Assembly (NCBI GenBank): GCA_938049125.1
Contig: CALICR010000135.1
Span: forward strand, 1 to 19,571
Length of the DNA: 19,571 nucleotides
Origin: an uncultured Clostridia bacterium
Lineage (GTDB): Bacteria; Bacillota; Clostridia; Oscillospirales; Oscillospiraceae
Direction of reading: 5' to 3'
The notes below the pieces were generated by a model. It was not told the DNA's origin. It saw nothing but the letters and a program-made list of their open reading frames with translations, and did not search any database. This document shows positions 12,589-19,571 of the stretch, piece by piece. The translations under genes were made by a program, and so were the position numbers. Within the stretch, counting starts at the first letter, position 1. The number at the start of each line of letters is the position of its first letter.

Positions 12589-13617
12589 CTACACCTCCAC
12601 GATGTGGAAGGCCGCGGCCTTCTTCAGCCGGTTCTGGACCGCGTAGCCCACGCCGCCCGCCTCGGGGCAGCGGGCATAGATGAGGTCGTAGCCCGCGTCG
12701 TCCATGTCCCGCAAAGCCGCAAAGAGGCCGTGGGCCAGGGAGTCGAGGTCATCCCGCCGCCCGTAGGCCTCGGCCCGAAGCCCCGCGTAGAGCGGCAGCT
12801 CCTCCTCGTAGCAGAGCACGGCCATGTTCTCCGCGGGGTGGGCACGGACGTAGGCCGCCGCCGCCTCGGCGCTGCCGCGCAGGATGACGACGCTGCCCCG
12901 GGGCGCATAGTGGCGGTACTTCATGCCCGGCGCGCGGACCACTGCGCCCGGCGCGATCTGCGCCGTCACCGCCGGGTCCACCACCAGGTCGCCCAGCGCC
13001 GCCCGGAGCTGCTCCGGCGTGATGCCGCCGGGCCGCAGGAGCCGGGGCCGGTCCTCATGCAGGTCGATGATCGTGGACTCCACGCCGACCCGGCAGGGCC
13101 CGCCGTCCACCACGGCGGCGATCTTCCCCTCGGTGCCGTAGTCGTGGAGCACGTGCTGGGCCGTGGTCGTGGAGGGCTTACCCGAGAGGTTGGCCGACGG
13201 GGCCGCCACGGGCACACCCGCCAGGCGGATGATCTCCCGGGTCACCGCCGTCTCCGGGCAGCGGACGGCCACGGTGTCGAGGCCCGCCGTGGTGCGCTTC
13301 GGTACCAGGTCCCGCACGGGCAGCACCATGGTCAGCGGCCCGGGCCAGAATCGCTCCGCCAGCAGCCAGGCGCTCTCCGGGATGTCATGGCAGTAGCGCG
13401 TCAGCTCCGACGGCTCCGCAATGTGCAGGATGAGCGGGTTGTCCTGGGGCCGGCCCTTGGCCTCGAAGATGCGGGCCACCGCCGCCTCGTCCAGCGCATT
13501 CGCGCCGAGGCCGTAGACCGTCTCCGTCGGGATGGCCACCAGCTCGCCCGCCCGGAGCAGCGCCGCGGCCGCCGCCGCCGTACCCGGGTCCTCTGCCCGC
13601 AGATACCGCGTGTTCAT
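12589..13617 (-). CDS. tsaC: Threonylcarbamoyl-AMP synthase, Sua5 type
   Basis: The 342-residue enzyme makes L-threonylcarbamoyladenylate from threonine, bicarbonate and ATP for the universal t6A37 tRNA modification. The YrdC catalytic domain covers about residues 1-205, with IPTETVYGLGANA, IFEAKGRPQDNPLILHI, AERFWPGPLT, VAVRCPE, PSANLSGKPS and GVESTIIDL. A C-terminal Sua5 domain of about 110 residues follows after RAPGMKYRHYAPRG. The two-domain form makes it Sua5 rather than short TsaC. Its ATG overlaps the prfA stop in an ATGA, which implies translational coupling. Its own stop lies 3 bases before the coaE ATG, so prfA-tsaC-coaE form one unit. Confidence 0.96.
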   Translation of the reverse strand: MNTRYLRAEDPGTAAAAAALLRAGELVAIPTETVYGLGANALDEAAVARIFEAKGRPQDNPLILHIAEPSELTRYCHDIPESAWLLAERFWPGPLTMVLPVRDLVPKRTTAGLDTVAVRCPETAVTREIIRLAGVPVAAPSANLSGKPSTTTAQHVLHDYGTEGKIAAVVDGGPCRVGVESTIIDLHEDRPRLLRPGGITPEQLRAALGDLVVDPAVTAQIAPGAVVRAPGMKYRHYAPRGSVVILRGSAEAAAAYVRAHPAENMAVLCYEEELPLYAGLRAEAYGRRDDLDSLAHGLFAALRDMDDAGYDLIYARCPEAGGVGYAVQNRLKKAAAFHIVEV

Positions 13618-14693
13618 GCTTGTTCCGCCCCCTCCATGTGTTTCAGCTTCTCCGCTTGGTCCGCGGTGATGAGCGCGTCGATGAGCTCGTCGAGGTCGCC
13701 GTCCATGACGGAATCGATCTTGTAGAGCGTCAGGCCGATGCGGTGATCCGTCACCCGGCCCTGGGGAAAATTGTAGGTCCGAATGCGCTCGTTGCGCATT
13801 CCTGTTCCGACCTGGCTCCGCCGCTCGGCGGCGTGCTCCGCGGTGACGCGCTCCTGCTCCATCTCGTAGAGCTTCGAGGCCAGCATCCGCATGCAGCGTT
13901 CCCGGTTCTGGACCTGGCTGCGCTCCTCCTGGCAGGCCACGACGATGCCCGTGGGCTTGTGGATAAGCCGGACGGCGGAGGACGTCTTGTTGATGTGCTG
14001 GCCGCCTGCGCCGGAGGAGCGATAGACCTGCATCTCGATGTCCTCGGGCCGGATGGCCACGTCCACCTCCTCCATCTCCGGCAGCACCGCCACGGTGGCC
14101 GTCGAGGTGTGGATGCGGCCGGAGGATTCGGTCTCCGGCACCCGCTGGACCCGGTGAACGCCGGACTCGAACTTGAGCCGGGACCAGGCGCCCCGGCCGT
14201 TCAGGATGAAGTCGGCCTCCTTGACGCCGCCCAGCTCCGTCTCATTATAGTTGAGCAGCTCCAGCTGCCAGCGGTGCTTGTCCGCATACATCTGGTACAT
14301 CCGGAACAGGCTGTGGGCAAAGAGGGCGCTCTCCTCGCCGCCGACGCCGCCGCGGATCTCCATGATGACGCTCTTGTCGTCGTTGGGGTCCTTGGGCAGC
14401 AGCAGCACGCGAAGCTCCTCCAGCAGCGCCTCCCGCCGGGCCTTGGCCGCGGCAAATTCCTCCTGGCAGAGGGCCTTCAGCTCCGGGTCGCCCTCGCGCA
14501 TCAGCTCCCGGGCCTCCTCCATCTCCTCGCCCGCCCGGCCATAGGCCCGGAAGGCCGTGACGATGGGGCGCAGGTCCTCCAGCTCCTTCAGCGTCCGGGC
14601 CGCCTGCTTCGGGTCGCCGTAAAAATCCGGCCTCTGGGACCGGTCCAGCAGCTCCTCATATTTCCGTTCCACCTGCTCCAACTGTTCAATCAT
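13614..14693 (-). CDS. prfA: Peptide chain release factor 1
   Basis: The 359-residue factor releases nascent chains at UAA and UAG. It has the GGQ peptidyl-hydrolysis motif in SSGAGGQHINKT (GGQ at 230-232) and the RF1-type codon-recognition tripeptide PET at 186-188 (RVPETESSGRIHTST), where RF2 would have SPF. I chose the ATG at 14693 (MIEQLEQ) because TGGGAG lies 5 bases before it and the length then matches RF1; the upstream ATG at 14708 has only a weak site. It lies 31 bases after rlmA and overlaps tsaC by 4 bases. The usual partner prmC, which methylates the GGQ glutamine, is not next to it. Confidence 0.97.
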   Translation of the reverse strand: MIEQLEQVERKYEELLDRSQRPDFYGDPKQAARTLKELEDLRPIVTAFRAYGRAGEEMEEARELMREGDPELKALCQEEFAAAKARREALLEELRVLLLPKDPNDDKSVIMEIRGGVGGEESALFAHSLFRMYQMYADKHRWQLELLNYNETELGGVKEADFILNGRGAWSRLKFESGVHRVQRVPETESSGRIHTSTATVAVLPEMEEVDVAIRPEDIEMQVYRSSGAGGQHINKTSSAVRLIHKPTGIVVACQEERSQVQNRERCMRMLASKLYEMEQERVTAEHAAERRSQVGTGMRNERIRTYNFPQGRVTDHRIGLTLYKIDSVMDGDLDELIDALITADQAEKLKHMEGAEQA

Positions 14694-14724
14694 ACTAACT
14701 CCCAGCATTCAGATTCCAACGGGA

Positions 14725-15543
14725 TTATAGCACATCCTCCGTCCGTCTGTAAATACGGAACCGGGCCTGGGCGCGGTCCTGCAGTCCCTCCGCCGCCCGG
14801 GCGCGGGCGAGACCCTCCTTCGTGATGCGCAGATAGTGGGGCGTCATGGCCAGCAGCGCCATGACGGCTGCATTGTCTTCCAGCGCAAAGGAAAACTCCA
14901 CCAGCTCCGACTGCTCCAGCGCGAAGCCCGGCAGCACCGGGTCCGGCTCCGGCTGCTTGCGCCGCACCGTCTCGTAGATAAGGCTTCGGAGCGCGAGGAG
15001 ATGGTCCTCCCCCGCCGTTACCTGGATGAAGGCCCCGCCGGGGCGCAGCACCCGCCGGAACTCCTCGGGCAGCGTCAGGGCGAACAGCGACGAGACGACG
15101 TCGAACTGCCTGTCCGCGAAGGGCAGATGGGACGCCGTGGCCGTCAAAAACCGGGCGCGCTTGTTCCGCACCGCGGCGTAGCGCACCGCGTCCTTGGAGA
15201 TGTCCACGCCCCAGGCCTCCAGCTCCGGCAGCGCCGCCTGGACCTGGGTGAGGTAATAGCCCTCGCCGCAGCCGATGTCGAGCATGGCCCCGGGCCGCTC
15301 CGCCGCCGCGAATCGCGTGAGCGTCTCCGCCACCGGCGCATAGGTCCCGCCGTCCAGGAAGGCCTTCCGGGCCGCCACCTGCTCCCGGGTGTCGCCGGGC
15401 TGGCGGGAATGCTTCTGCGACACGGGCAGCAGGTTCACATAGCCCTGCCGCGCCACGTCAAAGCTGTGGCCCCGGCCGCAGTACCACCGCCCCGGCTCCT
15501 GCGCCAGAGCTTCCCCGCACACGGGGCAGCAAACTTCTACCAT
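14725..15543 (-). CDS. rlmA: 23S rRNA (guanine-N1)-methyltransferase, RlmA family
   Basis: The 272-residue SAM-dependent enzyme methylates N1 of a guanine in 23S rRNA hairpin 35 (G745 or G748 by E. coli numbering; the exact target cannot be read from sequence). An N-terminal zinc finger C6-x2-C9...C22-x3-H26 (CCPVCGEAL, WYCGRGHSFDVARQGYVNLL) is the family hallmark. The Rossmann fold shows LDIGCGEGYY (88-97), WGVDISKDAVRYA, FLTATASHLPFAD and VSSLFALTLPEEFRRVLRPGG. The start at 15543 begins right before the zinc finger, with GGGAGGG 4 bases upstream; an open frame extends 250 codons further but lies antisense to the deacetylase gene. It heads the rlmA-prfA-tsaC-coaE unit. Relatives in some bacteria give tylosin or mycinamicin resistance, which is not implied here. 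Confidence 0.93.
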   Translation of the reverse strand: MVEVCCPVCGEALAQEPGRWYCGRGHSFDVARQGYVNLLPVSQKHSRQPGDTREQVAARKAFLDGGTYAPVAETLTRFAAAERPGAMLDIGCGEGYYLTQVQAALPELEAWGVDISKDAVRYAAVRNKRARFLTATASHLPFADRQFDVVSSLFALTLPEEFRRVLRPGGAFIQVTAGEDHLLALRSLIYETVRRKQPEPDPVLPGFALEQSELVEFSFALEDNAAVMALLAMTPHYLRITKEGLARARAAEGLQDRAQARFRIYRRTEDVL

Positions 15544-15596
15544 CGTTCCCTCCCAGCCCGCTCCGGGGCCGCCGTTATTATTATTTATATAGTAGT

Positions 15597-15625
15597 ATTG
15601 TAACCGCCTCGACAGGAGAATGCAA
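15597..15625 (-). promoter_or_regulatory. Candidate promoter for rlmA-prfA-tsaC-coaE
   Basis: On the minus strand TTGCAT (15620-15625), 17 bases and TACAAT (15597-15602) lie about 55 bases before the rlmA start. The -10 is good and the -35 is weak (three of six). The 5' leader is unusually AT-rich (15574-15602) in this GC-rich region. Confidence 0.45.
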
Positions 15626-15667
15626 GAGCTGCATGAAAATTGCCCCGCCGCGCATCCTAAGCCCAGC

Positions 15668-15688
15668 GCGTCCGGCCCTGCCGGACGC
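15668..15688. other. Hairpin before the polysaccharide deacetylase ribosome site
   Basis: GCGTCCGGC (15668-15676) and GCCGGACGC (15680-15688) form a perfect 9-bp stem with a 3-base loop. There is no T-run, so it is not an intrinsic terminator. It ends a few bases before the GGAG site of the gene at 15706 and may shape its mRNA 5' end. Confidence 0.5.
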
Positions 15689-15705
15689 AGAAAGGAGCGA
15701 AATCC

Positions 15706-16407
15706 ATGACAAAAACCTTCCGGCGCATCGCCGCGGCGCTGGGCACGGCCCTGCTGCTGATGCTGCCCGTCCGGGCGGCGGGCGGCCCCGCCGCAGCCCT
15801 GACCTTTGACGACGGCCCCTCCGGCGCCCAGACCCGGGCGCTGCTGGATATCTTGGCGGCGGAGAACGTGCCCGCCACCTTTTTCCTCTGCGGCTACCGG
15901 CTTCGGGACTACCCTGAGGCCGCCGCCCTGCTCACCGGGACCGTCCACGAGCTGGGCGTCCACGGCGACAGCCACACCGCCATGACGAAGCTCTCCCCGG
16001 AGGCCCTCCAGGCGGAGCTGACGGACACCGCCCAGGCCATCGAGGACGCCGCAGGCCGCGCCCCGACGCTGCTGCGCCCGCCCGGCGGCCTCTGCAATGA
16101 CGCCGTGGCGGAGACCGCCGCCCGGAACGGCCTGCCCATCGTCCTCTGGTCCGTGGACCCGGAGGACTGGCGGCCCGGCGCGCAGGCGGCGGAGATCAGC
16201 CACAAGGTCCTCGCCCAAGTAAAGGACGGCAGCGTCATCCTGCTCCACGATCTGAACCGCGCCACCCTCGAGGCTCTGCCGGAGATCATCCACGCGCTCA
16301 AGACCCGGGGCTACACGCTCTGCACCGTCTCGGAGCTGGCTGCCCGCCGGGGCATAGGTCTGGAACCGGGGCAGTGTTATTCCGCATTTCCCCCGAATTC
16401 ACCGTAG
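15706..16407 (+). CDS. Secreted polysaccharide deacetylase (CE4/NodB domain)
   Basis: The 233-residue protein has an N-terminal signal peptide (basic MTKTFRR, then AAALGTALLLMLPV, likely cleavage near VRAAG) and one NodB domain. All five CE4 motifs are visible: TFDDGP (33-38), HGDSH (H86 and H90, the metal histidines), RPPGG (124-128), DPEDW (151-155) and LLHD (179-182). It probably removes acetyl groups from cell-wall polysaccharide or peptidoglycan outside the membrane, with Asp35 as base and a divalent metal held by Asp36-His86-His90. An AAAGGAG site precedes the ATG. The gene is divergent from rlmA. No clear promoter was found on this strand and no good terminator follows. Confidence 0.94.
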   Translation: MTKTFRRIAAALGTALLLMLPVRAAGGPAAALTFDDGPSGAQTRALLDILAAENVPATFFLCGYRLRDYPEAAALLTGTVHELGVHGDSHTAMTKLSPEALQAELTDTAQAIEDAAGRAPTLLRPPGGLCNDAVAETAARNGLPIVLWSVDPEDWRPGAQAAEISHKVLAQVKDGSVILLHDLNRATLEALPEIIHALKTRGYTLCTVSELAARRGIGLEPGQCYSAFPPNSP

Positions 16408-16445
16408 CTTTTTTTCACAAAGCGTGTTATAGTTCTATCAAGGGT

Positions 16446-16602
16446 ACCATCCGTTGACAAGGGCAGACGCGCGTTTCAGCGGCCCAAATCACCGCAGGAC
16501 AGCGTCATTGTCGTCGGTGGGCGACAGCCCTGCAACGAGGATAACGAAACCAGACGTCAAAAACGCCTCGGAAAGCCGCGTTTTCCTTTGTCAACGGATG
16601 GT
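16446..16602. repeat. 157-bp element with 15-bp perfect terminal inverted repeats (MITE-like)
   Basis: ACCATCCGTTGACAA (16446-16460) recurs as its exact reverse complement at 16588-16602, and similarity continues inward for about 20 more bases with mismatches. The interior has a GCAGG/CCTGC pairing (near 16494 and 16528) around a GTCG/CGAC hairpin and codes for nothing plausible. TA dinucleotides at 16445-16446 and 16603-16604 could be target duplications. It fills most of the gap between the deacetylase and the lipoprotein gene. It could be a small mobile element or a structured leader RNA; I do not recognise the family. Confidence 0.55.
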
Positions 16603-16604
16603 TA

Positions 16605-16613
16605 TGATACAAT
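16605..16613 (+). promoter_or_regulatory. Extended -10 promoter for the HExxH lipoprotein
   Basis: TGATACAAT is an extended -10 (TGnTACAAT). No good -35 lies at 16-18 bases; the nearest TTGTCA belongs to the terminal repeat and is 14 bases away. Transcription would start near 16620, about 50 bases before the ATG. The promoter abuts the right end of the inverted-repeat element. Confidence 0.5.
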
Positions 16614-16672
16614 TTCTATACAGAGACCCGCTATTGTGAAAGGTGACACTTTTGATGCCGGAGGTCTTCCTT

Positions 16673-18634
16673 ATGAAACGACTGCTCGCTCTGCTGCTTC
16701 TTCTCTGCCTCCTCACGGGCTGCGGCGCCGCTCCGGCGGAGCCGTCGGAGCCGGTGAAGCCCAGCTTCGTCCCCGCCGAGCCGGAACCCGCCCAGGAGCC
16801 GGAGCCGGAACCGGAGCCCAGCCTCATGGATGGACGGCAGCCCGTGGAGGGCTGCGCCTCCCTCTACGAGTTGACGGGCAGCGACATCACCGCGAACAAT
16901 TACCAGGACCTCTATCCCTTCGGCGAAGCGCTGCTGGCCTCGGGCCTCGACTATGAGAGCGCTCCGGACGGCTCCGGCGTGCTGACCATCCACACCCGCC
17001 TCGCCGTCATTGACCAGGACACGGGCAAGACACTGACCGAAACGACGCTCTCCGACGTGGACACCCCCGCCATCCAGGTGTGCGGCAGCACCGTTGCCGT
17101 CTGCGACTGGGGCCTAGGCCGGGTGTTCCTCCTGAACGAGGACCTCTCGGTCCGCCTGGAGCAGGACATCAAGCCCACCGGCTATCAGCCCGAGGAGAGC
17201 AGCTGGTGCACCTCCTACGTCAGCACCGACGCCTCCACGGCCTACGCCGTGGCCGAAACGGCACTCGTCGCCGTCGATCTCGCCTCCGGATCCCAGACCC
17301 CGGTGCTCGAGGGCGTCAGCGGCCTCTATGCCGGGACCCTGAGCGGCAGCACCGTCTCCCTGAACTACATCGACATCTCGACCCAGCGCACCTGCTATGC
17401 CGTGCTGGACCTCACCTCCGGCGAGGTCCTCCCGGTGCCCTTCAGCGGGAATTTTTATTCGACCCAGTATTCGGGCGGTGTCTGGCTCGCGGGCGTCTCC
17501 TCGTCCTCATCCTTCGGCCGCTACCTCTTCGGCACGGCGGAGAACGCCGGATTCCTGGAGATGGAGGAGGGCACGCCGGAGCTGCTGCCCAGCCCGCCCC
17601 GCCTCATGACGAACACCGTCAGCGCAGACGGGAACTTCAAGGTCCTCACGCTCTACGGCGCGGACGGCAGCTTCCTCGCAACCGGCAGCCTCCCGAACGA
17701 CTACGATACATATGAAAGCAGCCTTGTCTGGTCCGAGCAGTACGGCGGCTACTTCTTCACCTCCACGCGCTACGACGGTCTGGTCCACCTCTACTTCTGG
17801 GAGCCGGACCTCACCGGGACCGGCGAGGCGCTCTCGCTCCGGCCCCTGTCGGAGATTCAGCCCGAGGTGGGCGGCAGCGCCGTGGCCCAGGAGCTTTACG
17901 ACCGCGCCGCGGCCATCGGGGAGACCTACGGCGTCACCGTCCGCATCGCGGACCAGTGTCCCACCGAATACTCCACCTACCGCGCCGACCAGGACCTCGA
18001 CTACTGGCACATCTCCGACGGTCTCACCATCCTGGAGACCGCGCTCTCGAGCTACCCCGACGGCTTCTTCTCCCAGCTGCTCTACAGCTCCTATCAGGAG
18101 ATCGTCATCAACCTGACCGGCACCATCTACTCCGGCGCGCCGGAGGATTCCAACGGCTTCACCTCCTTCGCCGCCTTCGTGGAGCAGCAGGACTGGACGC
18201 ACGTCATGGTCGCGGACCTCGGCCAGGGCAGCGGCCTGCTGGAGAATTTCTACCACGAGTTCTCCCATATCATCGACGGCAAGCTGGACTTCGACGCCAT
18301 GCTGCGGCCCGAGGCCCTCTACTCCGAGGCGGGCTGGAGCGCCCTGAACCCGCCGGACTTCAGCTACACCTACGACTATTATAACCTGCCCGAGGACATC
18401 TACCTCGACGGCTACGACAGCTATTTCGTGGACACCTACTCCCGGACCTTCCCCACGGAGGACCGCGCCCGGGTCCTCGAAAACGCCATGGCGGGCTGGG
18501 ACTGGTACTTCCGCGACGGGCAGCACGCGCCCCTGCGCGAGAAGCTCACCTACTACGCCGCCTGCATCCGCGACGCCTTTGATACCACCGGCTGGCCCGA
18601 CGTCACCCTCTGGGAAAAGCCGCTCCAGCCGTAA
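16673..18634 (+). CDS. Large lipoprotein with C-terminal HExxH zinc-metallopeptidase-like site
   Basis: The 653-residue exported protein starts with a lipoprotein signal (MKRLLALLLLLCLLTGC, lipid Cys17) and a Pro-Glu-rich linker. A long beta-rich region (about 50-400) follows with repeated strand-like units (VDLASGSQTPVLEGV, VLDLTSGEVLPVPF), suggesting a beta-propeller-like sensor or binding domain. The C-terminal part holds FYHEFSHIIDG, an HExxH zinc motif at H528-E529-H532, and downstream YFVDTYSRTFPTEDRARVLE, whose E596 is a candidate third ligand. It is probably a cell-surface metalloprotease; the family is not recognised with certainty and no substrate can be named. The ATG at 16673 is chosen for GGAGGT 7 bases upstream and the correct signal; the earlier in-frame starts lack both. 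It precedes the oxidase gene by 20 bases. Confidence 0.85.
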   Translation: MKRLLALLLLLCLLTGCGAAPAEPSEPVKPSFVPAEPEPAQEPEPEPEPSLMDGRQPVEGCASLYELTGSDITANNYQDLYPFGEALLASGLDYESAPDGSGVLTIHTRLAVIDQDTGKTLTETTLSDVDTPAIQVCGSTVAVCDWGLGRVFLLNEDLSVRLEQDIKPTGYQPEESSWCTSYVSTDASTAYAVAETALVAVDLASGSQTPVLEGVSGLYAGTLSGSTVSLNYIDISTQRTCYAVLDLTSGEVLPVPFSGNFYSTQYSGGVWLAGVSSSSSFGRYLFGTAENAGFLEMEEGTPELLPSPPRLMTNTVSADGNFKVLTLYGADGSFLATGSLPNDYDTYESSLVWSEQYGGYFFTSTRYDGLVHLYFWEPDLTGTGEALSLRPLSEIQPEVGGSAVAQELYDRAAAIGETYGVTVRIADQCPTEYSTYRADQDLDYWHISDGLTILETALSSYPDGFFSQLLYSSYQEIVINLTGTIYSGAPEDSNGFTSFAAFVEQQDWTHVMVADLGQGSGLLENFYHEFSHIIDGKLDFDAMLRPEALYSEAGWSALNPPDFSYTYDYYNLPEDIYLDGYDSYFVDTYSRTFPTEDRARVLENAMAGWDWYFRDGQHAPLREKLTYYAACIRDAFDTTGWPDVTLWEKPLQP

Positions 18635-18654
18635 TTCCAAGGAGGAACAATCCT

Positions 18655-19571
18655 ATGACCTTTGACGACATCCGCGCCGCCGCCAAGCCCCTGCTGGGCG
18701 GCAAATGCAAGGCCTGCCCCGTCTGCAACGGCATGGCCTGCCGCGACGTGATTCCCGGCCCCGGGGCCAAGGGCGACGTCGCCGTCCGCAGCTACCAGGC
18801 TTGGCAGGACATCCGGCTGAACATGGACACTATCTATGCCGGCGGCCCCATCGACCTTTCGGTGGAGCTGCTGGGCCGCCGCTTCCGCTATCCCTTCTTC
18901 GCCGGGCCCGTCGGCGCGGTCTATCTCCACTACGGCGACGCGCTGGATGACCAGGGCTACAACAACATCCTGGTCCCCGCCTGCGCCGAAGCGGGCATCT
19001 GCGCCTTTACCGGGGACGGCACCAACTATGACGTGATGAAGGCCGCCGCCCGCTGCATCCTGGCCGCCGGCGGCACGGGCATCCCCACGGTCAAGCCCTG
19101 GAACCTCGACACGCTCCGGGAAAAATTCGAGCTGGTCCGCGCCTCTGGTGCCTTTGCTGCGGCCATGGACATCGACGCCTCCGGCCTTCCCTTCCTCAAG
19201 GGCCTGAATCCCCCCGCCGGGAGCAAGACCGTCGAGGAGCTGCGGGAGATCGTCCGCATGGCCGGGGTCCCCTTCCTTGTCAAGGGCGTCATGACCGTCA
19301 AGGGCGCACGTAAGGCCATGGAGGCGGGCGCGGCGGGCGTCGTAGTCTCCAACCACGGCGGCCGCGTCCTTGCCGGGTGTCCCGGCACCGCCGAGGTGCT
19401 GCCAGAGATTGTCGAGGCCCTGCGCGGCTCCGGCATGACCATTCTGGTGGACGGCGGCCTGCGCAGCGGCACGGATATCTTCAAGGCGCTGGCTCTGGGC
19501 GCAGACGGCGTGCTGCTGGCCCGGCCCTATGTCACCGCTGTCTACGGCGGCGGAGCCGAGGGCGTCCGGGT
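18655..19571 (+). CDS. FMN-dependent alpha-hydroxy-acid oxidizing protein, partial (runs off window)
   Basis: The frame is open for 305 codons to the window edge. It belongs to the lactate/glycolate oxidase TIM-barrel family, which oxidises 2-hydroxy acids through FMN. Visible are the barrel start RYPFFAGPVGA, the lysine strand FLVKGVMTVKGARKAMEAGA, the catalytic SNHGGR (H234) and the phosphate-binding ILVDGGLRSGTDIFKALALGADGVLLARPY. The segment after SNHGGR reads VLAGCPGT, where Asp is usual after the Leu. An N-terminal cluster C18-x2-C21-x2-C24-x4-C29 precedes the barrel and could hold a metal or Fe-S centre; this extension is shared by relatives in anaerobes as far as I recall. AAGGAGG lies 9 bases before the ATG. 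In an anaerobe it more likely works as a dehydrogenase than as an oxygen-using oxidase. Confidence 0.93.
   Translation, partial: MTFDDIRAAAKPLLGGKCKACPVCNGMACRDVIPGPGAKGDVAVRSYQAWQDIRLNMDTIYAGGPIDLSVELLGRRFRYPFFAGPVGAVYLHYGDALDDQGYNNILVPACAEAGICAFTGDGTNYDVMKAAARCILAAGGTGIPTVKPWNLDTLREKFELVRASGAFAAAMDIDASGLPFLKGLNPPAGSKTVEELREIVRMAGVPFLVKGVMTVKGARKAMEAGAAGVVVSNHGGRVLAGCPGTAEVLPEIVEALRGSGMTILVDGGLRSGTDIFKALALGADGVLLARPYVTAVYGGGAEGVR

Noticed and set aside
11479..13725. 748-codon plus-strand open frame
   Set aside because: It is antisense to coaE-M18 and tsaC and composed of Gly/Arg/Val/Asp shadow sequence.
15668..15688. Hairpin as a terminator
   Set aside because: No T-run follows on either strand, and it sits inside the 5' leader of the deacetylase gene.
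15544..16293. 250-codon N-terminal extension of rlmA
   Set aside because: It lies antisense to the intact CE4 deacetylase; the zinc finger starts directly after the ATG at 15543, which has its own ribosome site.
16405..16416. T-run after the deacetylase stop as a terminator
   Set aside because: Seven T are present, but no convincing hairpin precedes them.
16454..16459. TTGACA as a -35 element
   Set aside because: No -10 lies 16-18 bases downstream; the hexamer is part of the terminal inverted repeat.
1..19571. CRISPR array, tRNA, rRNA, prophage or transposase genes
   Set aside because: I saw no regularly spaced direct repeats, no cloverleaf-forming sequences and no transposase or phage proteins on either strand.

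Overview
The window looks like a chromosomal stretch from a high-GC, Gram-positive anaerobe of the Clostridia, most likely an Oscillospiraceae-type gut bacterium (Oscillibacter, Flavonifractor or Lawsonibacter-like). This rests on the T-box-controlled tRNA synthetases, PerR with a rubrerythrin and rubredoxin, KtrAB, strong AGGAGG ribosome binding sites, sigma-A-type promoters and GC-rich codon use. The taxon is an inference; no rRNA is present.

Layout. Positions 1-2488 (minus strand) hold a T-box leader, hisS, a 64-residue membrane protein and the 5' part of aspS. Positions 2489-3750 (minus) carry a methylglyoxal-synthase-like gene with altered catalytic residues and an orphan MinD-type ATPase. 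Positions 3819-5300 (plus) form an oxidative-stress operon, perR, N-terminal-rubredoxin rubrerythrin and rubredoxin, with promoter, Fur/PerR-like operator and terminator. The last nine codons of the rubrerythrin gene occur twice, 146 bp apart, separated by a structured repeat-like sequence. Positions 5303-6823 look like a decayed accessory island: a secreted protein with a frameshift in its signal-peptide poly-A tract, and two head-to-head genes that both lack their 5' ends at one junction near 6318-6345.

Positions 6825-9778 (minus) are ktrB-ktrA-yitT (potassium uptake plus a YitT membrane protein). Positions 9773-15625 (minus) are a housekeeping run in transcription order: rlmA, prfA, a Sua5-type tsaC, coaE fused in frame to an M18 aminopeptidase, and an M14 peptidase. 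Positions 15706-19571 (plus) carry a CE4 polysaccharide deacetylase, a 157-bp inverted-repeat element, a large lipoprotein with an HExxH zinc site, and the 5' part of an FMN-dependent alpha-hydroxy-acid oxidizing enzyme.

How the genes work together. The first block ties His- and Asp-tRNA charging to uncharged tRNA, and the T-box appears to read tRNA-Asp. The perR block removes peroxide through a rubredoxin/rubrerythrin route under peroxide-responsive control. The rlmA-prfA-tsaC block serves translation fidelity and termination. No phage, CRISPR array, tRNA or rRNA was seen. The best candidates for something undescribed are the rubrerythrin 3'-end regeneration, the MgsA-like protein with replaced catalytic residues, and the CoaE-M18 fusion.
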